Assembly (NCBI GenBank): GCA_010909165.1
Contig: MU008163.1
Coordinates: 186,001-250,000 of the forward strand
DNA: 64,000 nucleotides
Reading direction: 5' to 3'
Origin: Anthoceros angustus
Lineage: Eukaryota; Streptophyta; Anthocerotopsida; Anthocerotales; Anthocerotaceae
The position numbers and the translations under genes are program-made. Every line of letters begins with the position of its first letter. Positions within the stretch are counted from its first letter, which is position 1. Below are positions 42,861 to 54,410 of the stretch, piece after piece. A model generated the notes under the pieces. The model did no database searches, had not been told where the DNA came from, and was given only the letters and a program-made list of their open reading frames with translations.

Positions 42861-43449
42861 ATGTACACTAACCCTTCTCTGAACTGTCGGTTTGAATGAA
42901 TGTTTTTTGTTTTTTCTGTGTTAATGTAACGGAATGCTTAGGAATCGTCCGGGTAAGGCCTTTTATACTGAAAATGGTGCTTGGCCCATGGCAATAATAT
43001 TTTTAATAATTGGTCCTTGGGCTTTGACCCTGGGTATGTAGGTCAGATAGAAAGTCCTTGGACCTTGGCATTTTTAGAAATAAAAAGTGTCTATATATGC
43101 TAAGAATACCCTACATTCGGCAATGGGCAGAGAAGTGGGGAGGTGGCTAGCTCCACCACGGTTGGCCGGAATGGAAATGAGCCAGAGGAGTTAACAACCC
43201 TAGTGGCGGGCGATAAGAAGTTGGGCAAGTCGGGGCCAGCTGGAAGAAGACCACACCCTAATCTGGTCGCGAATTTCAAGGAGAGGCGATCGACAGGACA
43301 ATGGGCTGGCGAGGCCTTGCATTTGTCGCTAAGCAGGCTCTCCTTGAGTAGCAATTGATGTCTGTAGATTAGAGGCCCTCCTTCATGGCATGTTAGCCTT
43401 CGATCCTCTCCGCAGTGCACCCGCAGCAATAAAACGCGCTAGAGCAGTC
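42861..43449 (+). repeat. LTR-like region of Copia-4, block B
   Basis: Copy of 33280-33827 with the same TATA-like CTATATATGC at about 43090. Confidence 0.4.
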
Positions 43450-44240
43450 ATGGCTAATCCCACTGTAATTAACACCACTAAGATAGATTTCCGAGATAGA
43501 AATCACTTCAACGGAAGCGACTTTGACATATGGGAGATGCGAGTCACCGCACTCCTAGAAGAACACGATCTAATGTGATAACTACATCTATACCTTCACC
43601 ACCACAAATCGGGCACCGACTGATTGCACCGTAAGAAGAATTAGAAACGACAAGCATCGATCTCAACCATAGACAAGAGCATGCTCCAAGATACCCGTGG
43701 AAAAAACCGCCACGATATCCTGAAAACCTTCAAGGACATGTTCCAAGGCAGAGCTCAATGTCATCGATCAACGCACAAGGCAATTCTACTCGAGGATGAA
43801 AGACACAGAGAGCGGCACATAAACGCTTTTCCGGTCCATCGCCAAGCGCCTAAGCGGACGGCATTACGTAACTCCAAGCAAGCAGCATTACCGACCTCTT
43901 TTTGTTCAGACTTTCACACTCACAAAACTCGTACGCCGAGGCCCAATCAACTATAGCAAGAACGGCTGTCCACTCTTGCAGAAGTCATTGAGCACTCGAG
44001 GAGGAGTCCACCGCAGAATAACTCCCTCCAACACTGGACCCAACTACACTTTTCACGCGTCCTGGACGAGGCGGGAGAAGAGGAGGTGGACGCGTGGTTT
44101 CTCATCCGTGAGAAGCCTCGGAAGAGGGCTTTTCTTGCACGAGTAGCATGTAGTGAGTACAGCAGGGGCGCGCAAAGAGTTAGAGATGCATATGCGGAAG
44201 CGTCTTGCATCAAGCAGATGCTTTATTAACAATGAATATG
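43450..44240 (+). pseudogene. Copia-4 gag, block B
   Basis: ATG at 43450 gives MANPTVINTTKIDFRDRNHF, then NGSDFDIWEMRVTALLEEHD before a TGA. This is the better preserved gag start of the two blocks. Later parts are in broken frames. Confidence 0.75.
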
Positions 44241-44891
44241 TTCTCAACTTGAGATTCTATGCTACGGAGTTGTGCACGAAGTCGTAGTGGGCAATAGTCA
44301 GCAGTTGTGGTGGTTGCTTCGTAGTCCTCTTCAAAGAATGCTTGGTGGAATCTAGGGTGGAGGTTGGTCCGTCTTGCTGGTGTCGCTCCAATGTTGGGGC
44401 GTTTTGAGGATGCGGTTCTTGCTAGGTATTGCTGGGCTCACTGGCATCTGAGACCTTCCAAGAACGATGCTCGAGCTATGCCGCTCGCACTTTCCGCAGC
44501 ACGATCTTAGAGGCCGCATTGCTCAGGCATGAAAGCCGCACGGAGTGCGGCGCCTGTGCATCGCGGGCAGCCTCAAGATCGCTGACGCTGCGGCTCTGCC
44601 TGGCCCCGAGCTCCATCCCACGAGATCGATGCACTCACGCATGAGCCGAGGCGATCCAAGAACGGGAAGGTCGCTCGATACTATAAAGCGAGCGATGCAG
44701 AGAAAAGAGTAATTTATTGGTGAACAAGATGAGCTTAAGTACACAATCAAGGCGTAGAAGTCAAAATCGGCCTTAACTATTTTTCTACGGTTCTGTCTCC
44801 TACCATCAACTATCGGGGTATGAGCCCGATCCAATCAAACTCAACTGCGGCCCTAGCCGATTTGTGGAGCACCCAGCCACCGCCTCCAACA

Positions 44892-45325
44892 AAATGGGCG
44901 AGCCAGTTGGTGCCGTAATAGGTCAATGAGCAACCGAGAACGCCGGGCTCGCACTCAAAGAAGTATTGTGAGCAGTTGAATGTATATGTGCAGAGGATTA
45001 ACCCCTGGTATGAGCAGCACAAGGTTCTTCCTCCACATCTGCCTTCCCGCAAGGTAACCTGACAGAGCACTTCAATCCCGAGTGATATGCGCTCAGCCTT
45101 CTCCAAGATCACCATTTCCACATTCTAGTGGGCATGGTTGAGTGAGCAGGGAATGACGATATTCAGGTAGGCGAATGGCTCCAGGAAGTGAAGCTGGTCC
45201 TGGAAAAAGCAGGTGCGGGGGAACGCGAATGGAGAAAACGTCGCGCCCTCAGGGTCTGGGAAGAACTCAATGAGCACGGCATTCTAACAGAACTAACTCA
45301 TCTAGCAGGCCATTCGGGTGATGCA
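44892..45325 (-). pseudogene. Unrecognised host gene, block B, upstream part
   Basis: Minus strand. It keeps a stretch that block A has lost to small deletions: VLIEFFPDPEGATFSPFAF and RTCFFQDQLHFLEPFAYLNI. Then come SLNHAH, the same TAG (45127-45125), NVEMVILEKAE, CQVTLREGRCGGRTLCCSYQ and FECEPGVL. Where block A is intact block B is often broken, and the reverse. Confidence 0.6.
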
Positions 45326-45540
45326 ATAGAATATAAATAATTACCGTAATATTTATTTATATTAGTAGTATTACTCAAGGTAGCACATCATATATAGATG
45401 TAATAATGATAATGATTATATAGATCTAAAAATAAGTATTTATATTATATGTTAATTAATTGATATCAATAGTAATAACAAATTGAATATTTATATTAAG
45501 TATATTATATTATATAAATAATCAATTTAAATATATATGG
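45326..45540. other. AT-rich segment, block B
   Basis: Copy of 35717-35940. Confidence 0.5.
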
Positions 45541-47055
45541 TAAAGCTAGAAGGAGCTCCAAGATGGCGAGTGCGATGATGGTGAGACTTCTCGCTTTTGA
45601 AGAACCTTCAAACCTTCCCCAAGCAAAGGCATGCAAGACATACTAATGCTTGCAGCTACTACAGAACAATCCCATACCACCACCACTTTTGATGCAAGAA
45701 GCCGGTGATCATAGGTGGAGCTGTATGCGTAAGGAAAATGAAAAATTTGTTGTAGCTATGTCACAAGAAACAGAGGAAAGCTGGAAAGAAGGCAAGAAGG
45801 GAAGAGGTGAAGGGCGGAAGAGTAAGAATGATCTAGAGGAGTGATGGGCTAGAGGAACTGATCGAGTCTTGCTTCTCTTAAGGTGGATAAAGGGCACTGC
45901 GTCGATGAGCAGGAAATGTGTGCTACAGGTGGTAGCAATAGCAACCTCACATCTGTGATGTCTCTGGACACGGACCGTGTGAGAGGCCTTTAAGAGGCTA
46001 CACGCAGACCCGCACAAGGCTATATGGTTGTGCATGCAACATTCGGAGGCAAGATGATAACTCGTGATTTAGCTAGGAGCTACATTTCCAAATAAGATGA
46101 TGGCAGTGGCATGCTTAGCCGATACAAAGTTCACGAGCATGGTCTCGTGACCGCTGTAATTAATATATATATATTTCACCCAAGAATTAATTCTGTAAAA
46201 GCGTTGGGAATATATCATGTTTTGCCGAGCCTGTGGTGGTGGAAGTAGAGAAGGATCGGTGCATTCGGAGGATACTTGAGGATTGAATATCGGCCGATCA
46301 CAAGGTGCATGATTGTTGTGTGCGTTGAATTTCTGAGTGTGAGCAGGGGAGCATGTGTTGAGCAATGCGAGATCAGACCGGATGTGCAAATTGTAGTAGC
46401 AAGCACCTTGTGGGCAACTGAGGCAGCCAAGAGAGGGCAATTGTAACTCGGAGCATTCTGGCGGGAAATGCATTTCCGATATTAGGAACTCTGTCCCTCC
46501 TAGTGTGCATTGCTAGCATCTTTCGAGGCTGGCTCTGGCGTCCTAGCCAACATTGTAACGAGGTGAGGACTAGGGTTTAAAAATCATCCGCATCAAATAT
46601 TGAGGATAAGCCTACTCCACAGTATTGGCAAAGGATCAGGGTTCCTGTGGGGGATGTTGGGTCCTTGATGGTGATGGATGGGTTGCAACAAGATTCGTAT
46701 CATGCAGATTTGCAGGGGACATTGACAGGGGTCTCTAGGGTTGCAGTATGAGAGACGTTGCTCTTACTATGATTTGTCTATGTCAAGAATGGACACGCTA
46801 TAAATTTATCATCAGCACTCGCTGCACATCCAGGAGAGACAGCAACAAGACATGGGAAAGACAACGACAAGAAGTGGGCAAGATGTGCGACAGCAGCATG
46901 CTTCGGTCGATCCTGTCGCTGTCATGTATGTGGAAATATGTTCACACCTTTAGAAATTTAGCAGCCAAACAGCTACGGAGTCTGATTGTCAGGGTTTCCA
47001 GTGGGCTGTGATTGCGACTAGGGATTCCAAGTTATTCGAGTTCTAGCTTGGTCGG
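45541..47055. other. Unassigned part of block B
   Basis: Copy of 35941-37450. No gene recognised. Confidence 0.3.
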
Positions 47056-47150
47056 TGTGGACTACGGACTTCCCTGGGGGGTTAGAAATTAGGTAGGGTT
47101 TTGTTTTTTTGTAGGAGTAAAGGATAAAATGAGGCGAAAAAGGGGGAAAT
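47056..47150 (+). mobile_element. GC-rich element, copy 2, first 95 bp
   Basis: Begins TGTGGACTACGGACTTCC, the inverted equivalent of the 23901 end of copy 1. It runs to GAGGCGAAAAAGGGGGAAAT, where Copia-2 begins. It resumes at 58953. Confidence 0.85.
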
Positions 47151-47315
47151 TGTGGAGATACCTCATGCATCTAGCAAGAAAGGCCAGCATGCAGAGGCAT
47201 GCGAGAGCAATGGAAAAATGAGCAGAAAAATGTTATATACAAAAGTAGCCTAATAACCCTAAATAGCATAACCTAAAAGTAAGTGGGATATTTAACCGTC
47301 GTGGTTATTAATCCA
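47151..47315 (-). repeat. Copia-2 3' LTR
   Basis: Pairs with 58770-58950 but lacks about 22 bp (ATAAAACGATGTGTATTTAA) present there after GCAATGGAA. Confidence 0.9.
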
Positions 47316-48104
47316 AATCTCCCACTTAACCTCGACAGGTTAAAACCAGTATAAAGTCCACCAAAATAAGTTCTGGTCAGTAAGATGGATGGCCGCTTAA
47401 CTGCAGAGTTTCGATATGAAGCCCGCTACAAGCCACGCTCCCGCTTTTCCTTGCTATGTCTACCAAAATACACCATTTATAACAAAGCCATTGCGAGATT
47501 CAGATAAACACGGCATAAACACGGCTCCGCGCGAACACAGCTGTTACCAAAAGTTGCGATCTTCACATCGCTGGTGGCGCCGCGACCTGAATTTCTTCAC
47601 AAACATGGTGCAACTTGAAAGCAGCGGGTTTTCTAGCCAAGGGCACTCACGCAGTGTGATCTCGTGAAAAATCTCAAGGCTCCTGCAAATCTGCAGTACC
47701 AGAAAAAGTCTGGCCAACCACGGCACCAGCGTCGGACTTAGCTAGGGCTGATGGCAAGTGCAAGGAGCTATTCGGGTTCTTTGGAAGAGGCGAGGGCTCG
47801 TCTTCTTGAACTCATCTGCAAGTGGAGACACGGGTGGAGGAAAGGGAAGATGATAGGCGGGGTGGAGGAGTATAGAGAAATGTTGAGGGAACTCAAACTC
47901 GTGGCCTATACACACGAACGAAGAACGAAGGACATTAAGGTGAGGATCTCGTGATAGCAATCTCCATGTCACGGATTAGGTAATTGTGAGGCTTCATCCG
48001 CTGAAAAACATGGAGGCGATGGTGACTAACCTAACAGATGGTGCTCCCACCGCAGTGAACAAGACAACCAAGTGAAAAGGATCACGAGGGAGACTAGTTA
48101 CTGG

Positions 48105-48960
48105 TCAAATTGGATCCACCATGTAAGCATTCAATCGAGCGGTAAAATACTTGCTGAAATCTACGAGACCTAAACCCTCTACATGTCGATGTTTGTGTTT
48201 GGGCGGTGGTTTAGTGAGGACATCACCGTATTTCGGTGTGGATATAAGCAGGTGACAATTCCCTAGCCTTGACATCCCTAACGTAGTGATGTGCAATTTC
48301 TATATGTTTCGTTCTAGCGTGAAATCTAGGACGATCAACAAGGGCTAGGGCGATTGATTATCACGGTGCGATGTAGTAGGGAGTAGCTGCTCACGATTCG
48401 AGGAAAGAGCGTGCCCATTCAAATTCTTTCGCAGACATCGGTGAGACATTTATATTCGCTGGCTTGAGAGGGCAATCGCTTTGTTTCTACCCATGTAACT
48501 ACCGCAGAAGATAAGAAGAAGACATATGTAGACAAGCTCTTGCGTGTGTCCCCATCGGATGCCTCGGCATCGGCAGAAAGGCGACAAGGTAGGTGTTTCT
48601 CTGTTCTTTTGTAGCATAGTCCATAATTATGTGTCCCTTTAAATAACGAAATACTCGTTTGATGGCGATCCGTGATTACGGCGGGGCGGTCCAGAATTGA
48701 GAGGTCAGTTCACATATGTGATGTCCGGAGTCCGATTACTTACAAACAATAAGCCAAGCTGCGTGCGGTATGGGACATCTTTCATGTCGGCAATGTCAGC
48801 AGGACAGAATTTATCCTTGGTGAGCTTCACTCCACTTGCACAAGGTGTGTTAGCGGGATGTGCCGCCATGTTAAAACGTTGGAGAATTTAAATGTATTTA
48901 CGTTGATGGATGATGATCAAACCCTCCGCACGTACTCTCAATACTTGTATACCCGCATGT
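48105..48960 (-). pseudogene. Copia-2 RNase H region (decayed)
   Basis: Minus strand pieces: LLFVSNRTPDITYVN near 48720, then MGRNKAIALSSQ near 48500, HITTLGMSRLGNCHLLISTP and KYGDVLTKPPPKHKHRHVEG near 48180-48290. This is the usual Copia tail, in broken frames. Confidence 0.7.
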
Positions 48961-49029
48961 AATTTCAGCTCCCTACATACATCATTTCAAATTGCTCGTA
49001 ACATGTCTTGAACTCGTGCTAACAAGTGG

Positions 49030-49724
49030 GTATCATTTCCAAATATGGCATCATCAACGTAAACAAGAAGAAGAACATAAGAGGTGCCATCATCATAGAT
49101 GTAAGTAAGGATCTGCAGGGCTTTGTCGAAATCCAAGGCCCCTTAGGCGGGTATCCGCCTTGCATTCCACCGTTACGCACTTTGTTTAAGACCATAAATA
49201 CACTTAATCACATACATAGTCCGGATGATCAGGGTCTTCATAGCCTTCAGGCTGTTCCATATACAATTCTTCTTCGAGTATCCCATGTAAGAAGGCCGTT
49301 TTTACATCCATTTGCTGCAATTCTAAATCACGTTCAACAGCTAAAGCAAGCATGAGGCGAATTGATTGAGAGCGTACCACTGGAGAAAATGTCTCCTGGA
49401 AATCCAGACTAGGTATTTGTGTGAATCCACGTCGCGAGCCTTGCTTTATAACGTGCTATGTTACCATCGATCTAACTTATGCTTGAATACCCATTTGCTG
49501 TTATTGGTTTGCGCCTTAGGACGAGGAACAAGTTTCCGTGTACCATTTTTCATAAGATCGTTGAATTCATCATCCACGATGCCTCCACTTATCTCTATCA
49601 GACGAAAATGCTTCTTTGAGAGTGACAGCTCGGAGGGATGATGGGCAAAGAGGCATTGTGGATGATGGGATACAGACTCCCACGACTTACGAAAGTCAAT
49701 AGATGTGTAACGGGCTCTAGCCAT
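49030..49724 (-). pseudogene. Copia-2 reverse transcriptase
   Basis: Minus strand. SKWVFKHKLDRW near 49470 is followed by ETFSPVVRSQSIRLMLALAV-like and LQQMDVKTAFLHGILEEELY around 49250-49400. The catalytic YVDD is in LLLVYVDDAIFGND at about 49040-49070. Frame breaks lie near 49440. Confidence 0.85.
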
Positions 49725-49873
49725 TCGGAGGGAGGGCGATGAGCACGTGTAGACCTACGCATGTTCATGTGTAATATCACCGAATCGGTAATGTCTCTTC
49801 TTCACCGGAAGAATCGGGCTTGGGAAGAACCAGTTCGTGTTCGATTCTACGTGTTAATCGGATTGTGGGAGGC

Positions 49874-50920
49874 TCATGATCGAATTTTCAGCATTGTCAT
49901 GCGTGTTCTGATCGGGCTCGCATCTAGTGGAGTATCAGCTGGAGGAGCAGGTGGGGAGATGACACCAGCATCAGCCTCACCGTCAACATCATCTGGATAC
50001 TCACCAGAATTTTCAGAATACAATTGGCTGGCAGATTCCCCAAAAGTGCCTGGTAAATAAGGAGAATCAGCTGATGATGGAACCAAATGCTCAATAAAGG
50101 TAACACTACGGGCTACCACCGGCTGCATATTTTGCATATCAAGAAGCTTGTAGCCCTTAGTCACTTCGTAGCCTACAAATACAAGTTGTCTCGAGCGATT
50201 GTCAAGCTTACGCCTCTTCTCTCGCAGTACATAAGCAAAGGCCCGAGAACCAAATATGCTAAGATGTAAAAGACTTGGCTTTCTATTCCAAAAGAGCTGA
50301 AAAGGTGTGCCACCAGAATGTAACGAGAGGTAAGGCGGTTCAAAATGTAGGTTGTTGTGACAAGACCAAAAGGATTGGGCCCGCACCATAAAAGCATGGA
50401 GCGTCATCCCCATCGTAGTCCGGGTTTCTTCTTTCCGCCACGCTGCTCACGCGTGTATGGAACTATCACCGATGAATAATGCCTTGTGTTTCCGTGAAAT
50501 GCTCAAAGGCGAGCTTGTAAATTCCTCCGTTGTCGGTTGGAACATCTTGATACCACCAGATTGCCTTTGAACAACCAAGCCACCTTGAAATATCCGAAAG
50601 GTGTCACTCTTATGCTCCATAGGGTAGGTCCATGTATATCCGCTATAGTCATCGGTGAGAGTAAAATAATATAATGCTCCACCAAGGGATTGTTCTTGAA
50701 GTCTCCCGATGTCGCATGTACTAACTCCGAGCTGGTGGATCGAAATGCGGAATTGTAGGAAAAGGAGTCTCATGCTTTGCCAAAGCACAAACTTCGTGAT
50801 ATGGTGATCTTTGAACAATGAGGAAGGGGCTCTGTTGATCCGCTTTGATAAGTCAACAAGTTTAGAACGGTTTGCATGCCCAAGGCGGCATGCCAAAATC
50901 TGACTTCTTGTTGTTGTCAA
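49874..50920 (-). pseudogene. Copia-2 integrase
   Basis: Minus strand. CRLGHANRSKLVDLSKRINR is the zinc-binding pre-integrase start near 50880, then YYFTLTDDYSGYTWTYPMEH in the core. After a frame change, NNLHFEPPYLSLHSGGTPFQ, LSIFGSRAFAYVLREKRRKL and FVGYEVTKGYKLLDMQN form the C-terminal part. Confidence 0.88.
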
Positions 50921-50999
50921 GGGACCAACAAATGTGGAATTTGCTTGTTCACGGCGGATACAAGAGATATCCGACGATACAATTACGAATCTAGGACTT

Positions 51000-52590
51000 T
51001 GAAAATACAGAGAAGGTGAGCTACGAGCAAAGCAACATGTGGTTTACGAGGCGTAAGTATGAGGTCCTTCATCCGCATTATCTTACTAAGTGACATTAAA
51101 TTTTTAGCCATCTTAGGAACATAAAGAACATCCGGTAGAACTAAGACGGTATCATCATGAAGTGGGAACTTACAGATGCCTTTACCATGTATATGCGATG
51201 CTGGGATTCATCACCTAAAACACTGCTCGTAAATAGTGGTAAGAGTCAAGCTAGTGAATTGAAGCTCATCACGACATATGTGAGCGGTGGCACCGCTTAT
51301 CATACCAACTGCCTACCCTCACTCGCTTTGAGTGCTCGAGCGGTATTAATTTTCTAGCTGGTTTGCTTGATCGAGGTTGAAACCTTCTCTTTGATTGTGA
51401 TGTGGCGGTGCATGGGTCGAGGTGTTGCCGTGAGGCTCCCGGCCTTTTTCTTTCTGCCTCGGCCCGGTGCCCGAGTCCACACCAGTGCGATTACCTTGTC
51501 TCCTTGATGCGAAGGTTGAGCGGCATTGCGGCGGCGGTGGTTGACCTCTCCTCTCCTCTCATGTTGAATCGACCTCCTCTTGTCGCAAAAAACTTTGTCG
51601 GTTTAGAGCGGTGTGTTGTCCCCTTGATGACATTTGGCGGCTCATTTCCTCTTGATATAGAGCCCCAATAACATCTGTGAGCACTCGGCCGTCGAATGGG
51701 ACCATTTTGTGTGGTGACAATGTAGTATAGAGTACTAACCTCGTTGCCAAGGATATTGTATGGAGTAGGTTAGCCTTAAGTGAGCTCAATCACACACAAG
51801 ACAACCCTACACCTCTATACATGATAGTCAAGGAGCCATAGCATTAGCCGAAATCCTTTCCATTCTAGGACTAAACACATAGTCGAATACCATTACATTA
51901 GAGAAATGTTGGGAAATAAAACTATTGATATTAGTTATATTCAAACTCGGGATAACATGATTTATTCACAAAGTCCCTTGGTCGGAATTACATATTAAAC
52001 ATATGAAGACCTTAGGTATATTAGATACCAAGTCAATACCAACCTAACCAAGAAGATCAGCTATCCGGGCCGATTAAGTTAACCTTATTTCTTCAAGCCC
52101 ATTTCTTAACTACATATTCCATTTCCTCTTCAATTTCTAAATGGTCTTCGTAGTATTCCCCGACATCCTTGCTAAGTGCCCAAGCATCCTAAACCATAGT
52201 GCAAGAAGGGTCAAAATAATATTTCTTTATTATAACTTTTGCTTATTGAGAACACTTACTATAGATGTGCTTAGTGTGTCCTCGAACTCCTTACAGCTCG
52301 AACCTAGTCACACCATGTGGATTCCTAATTTGGTACACATATTCAACTGGAGGGTTAGAAGCCGCATAATCTCCTGTGGCACACTATGTAAGTGGTAGTG
52401 GTCAATCCACCTTGCATGCGCTAGCTTGGACTTCCTTGCAATATAGCTTGGACTCACGGCGATTAATGGTGGATCACAAGTCTTAGGAGACTTGCCATAA
52501 CATTTCAGCACGTATGAGCATATGTGGGCATGAAAGTTGGTTCCTACCTTTGCTATTAGATTCTTCATGAAGGTTATCACTATATTTTTT
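51000..52590 (-). other. Copia-2 upstream interior, undefined
   Basis: Expected to hold protease and gag, but I can read neither with confidence. A minus-strand frame at 52580-52308 (KKYSDNLHEE upstream, IARKSKLAHARWIDHYHLHS) looks partly coding without a known motif. Confidence 0.3.
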
Positions 52591-53390
52591 GATCGACGAT
52601 GATATCTCGATTACACCAACGTGCCGCAGAGGTGTGTTGTGATGAAGATCAATTCGGCATTCCACCGCCATTCGCGATTCAACCCATGTTTTCATATCTG
52701 AAGTTCGGAAAATTTGAGGCTTCACCATCTGCGAGGTTCCAATTACATCACTGTTGTTGTTTCCAATGGTATAGTCATGGCGGCCATCTTCCACAGCCTA
52801 CGATGCCGTCGTGCCTTGACCTTATGATATGTGAATTTCCAGCCACTTTAGCAGATGGATATCGCCATGATTGCATCTGGCAATCTGCTTATTCTTCCTT
52901 GTGGTGCTGCAGCATCCGCCGCAATGCCGTTGTGGTATGAAATTGTGGTCCGCAATGGAAGGAATCCTCCCAACGGACCGGTGTTGTAGGAGGTCGGAGG
53001 ATCTTTTGCAAATTCAGCAGTTCCGGATGCGTTTCCCGCCATGGATGTCCTGTGAGCAGCCTAAGGGCGCCTGTTTGGAGGGAGAACACAAGCACAATGG
53101 CCGCAATGGCCGCAATGCAGGAAGGTATGAAGACGAGGTATCGCAATCAAGCCCCACATGCGGGCGCCACTATTTGCTGGACTAGAACTCTAGGCCGGGC
53201 GCCCTCAAATGGTCGACGGCGGAAAATCGGCTGCGGCGGCGCACCGGGCTGGCCGCTCCGCCGCCGCCGCGGCGCGGCGGCTTCTTGTGAGCTCCGCGTC
53301 GCAGTGGACGACGGCGAACCGCCAAGCCCGTCCGTTAAGTTTTCTTTTCGGCATTTTTCATTTTTAAAAATATTTTCCTATTTTCTTATA
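52591..53390. other. Unassigned segment with GC-rich tract
   Basis: A minus-strand frame (AEFAKDPPTSYNTGPLGGFL, PLRTTISYHNGIAADAAAPQ) near 52900-53040 may be a gene fragment. A CGG/GCC-rich tract lies at about 53230-53285. No family recognised. Confidence 0.25.
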
Positions 53391-53499
53391 TAGGTTATTT
53401 CCTTTATGTTTTTAAATTAATTTTGCTTAAGGTCTAGTCTTCAGTTTTAGGCCTATTTTGGCTCATTTTGAAGCTTAAAAAATCCTCTATTTTGTCACC

Positions 53500-53770
53500 C
53501 CTAGTTCACAGTGAGTGGGAGTGATGAAATATATTAGGTATAGGGCACTATTCACTAGGGCACCTTTACTTAATGATTATTATATGCCTAGGGCACTAAG
53601 TAGTTTTCTTTAGGTGGTTATTTAGGTAGTTAGTTGTTATAACCACTTATGGTTATAACCACTTATAGTTACAACAACTTATGGTTGTAACCACCGACTC
53701 TACCTACTATATAAACACTCTTGTATTTTCTATTATGTAATGCAACTCTACAAGACTCTTTTGCAAGTGC
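53500..53770 (+). repeat. Copia-type LTR fragment with internal dyad repeats
   Basis: GAGTGGGAGTGA (purine tract) precedes TGAAATATATTAGG. A TATA-like CTATATAAACAC lies at about 53706 and a short direct repeat (A)CCACTTATGGTTATAACC at 53620-53695. The segment reads as a 3' end plus LTR, directly followed by Copia RNase H sequence. Confidence 0.6.
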
Positions 53771-53789
53771 GTTTGTGCGTGATTCTCAT

Positions 53790-54410
53790 CATAGACATCA
53801 CACGTGCAGTTAGTAATGGAAGTCAGTTTCTAGAGAACCCTGGCTTGCCACATTGGGCTGCAGTGAAGAGAATTTTTAGGTACCTCAAAGGGACAGCGCG
53901 CAAAGGTTTACGTTTTTCTAAGCAACCAGATGGTTTACAGCTAATGTCCTTTGTGATGCCGATTGGCTGGTGACACAGACACTAGGCAGCAGTATTGCAG
54001 CCCCTCATGCATTTTTAGGTGGATCGCTTATCTCTTGGTCGTAAAAGCTCACTACTATTTGTCTTTCCTCTACGGGCGAATATGGTGCCGTGACACAAGT
54101 CGCTAGAGGTTATTTGGATTAGATCTTTCTTAAGTGGACTTAAGCAGCTTCATGAAGGACCAACTCACTTTGGTGCGACAACGATCTGACCATTGCTTTA
54201 TCGAAGAATCCAGCTTTTCATGCTAGAAGTAAGCATATCGAGATTGCTCATCATTTTATAAGACAAGCAGAGCGTAGGTGATAGTGGACTATGTTGCCAC
54301 TTCAGAAAATGTGGCTGACTTTTGATAAAGTCTTTGCCAAAGTTGGTACATGAGAAACATACTTCGGCAGCTAGGCTACAATTTATACCTGCTGTGAGCA
54401 AAGCAGGAAC
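53790..54410 (+). pseudogene. Nested plus-strand Copia RNase H
   Basis: Plus strand: DITRAVSNGSQFLENPGLPH, WAAVKRIFRYLKGTARKGLR, then in other frames a DADWAG-type piece near 53960 and [19 protein letters not shown] near 54215. Opposite in strand to Copia-2, so it is an independent nested fragment. Confidence 0.85.

Larger units (their letters stand above)
38196..44891 (-). mobile_element. Copia-3, block B copy
   Basis: LTRs 38196-38395 and about 44684-44891. The left LTR keeps the TG start (TGTAAAGCGGAG). The primer site is eroded to GCTCGATACTA. It has the same nested insert and plus-strand Copia-4 as block A, at the same positions, so all nesting predates the duplication. Confidence 0.85.
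37565..47173 (+). repeat. Large tandem duplication, block B
   Basis: Second copy, about 9.6 kb, ending inside the intact Copia-2 left LTR at CTAGCAAGAAAGG. Blocks A and B differ mainly by short gaps of 1-10 bases, scattered in coding and noncoding parts alike, with long identical runs between them. Confidence 0.9.
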
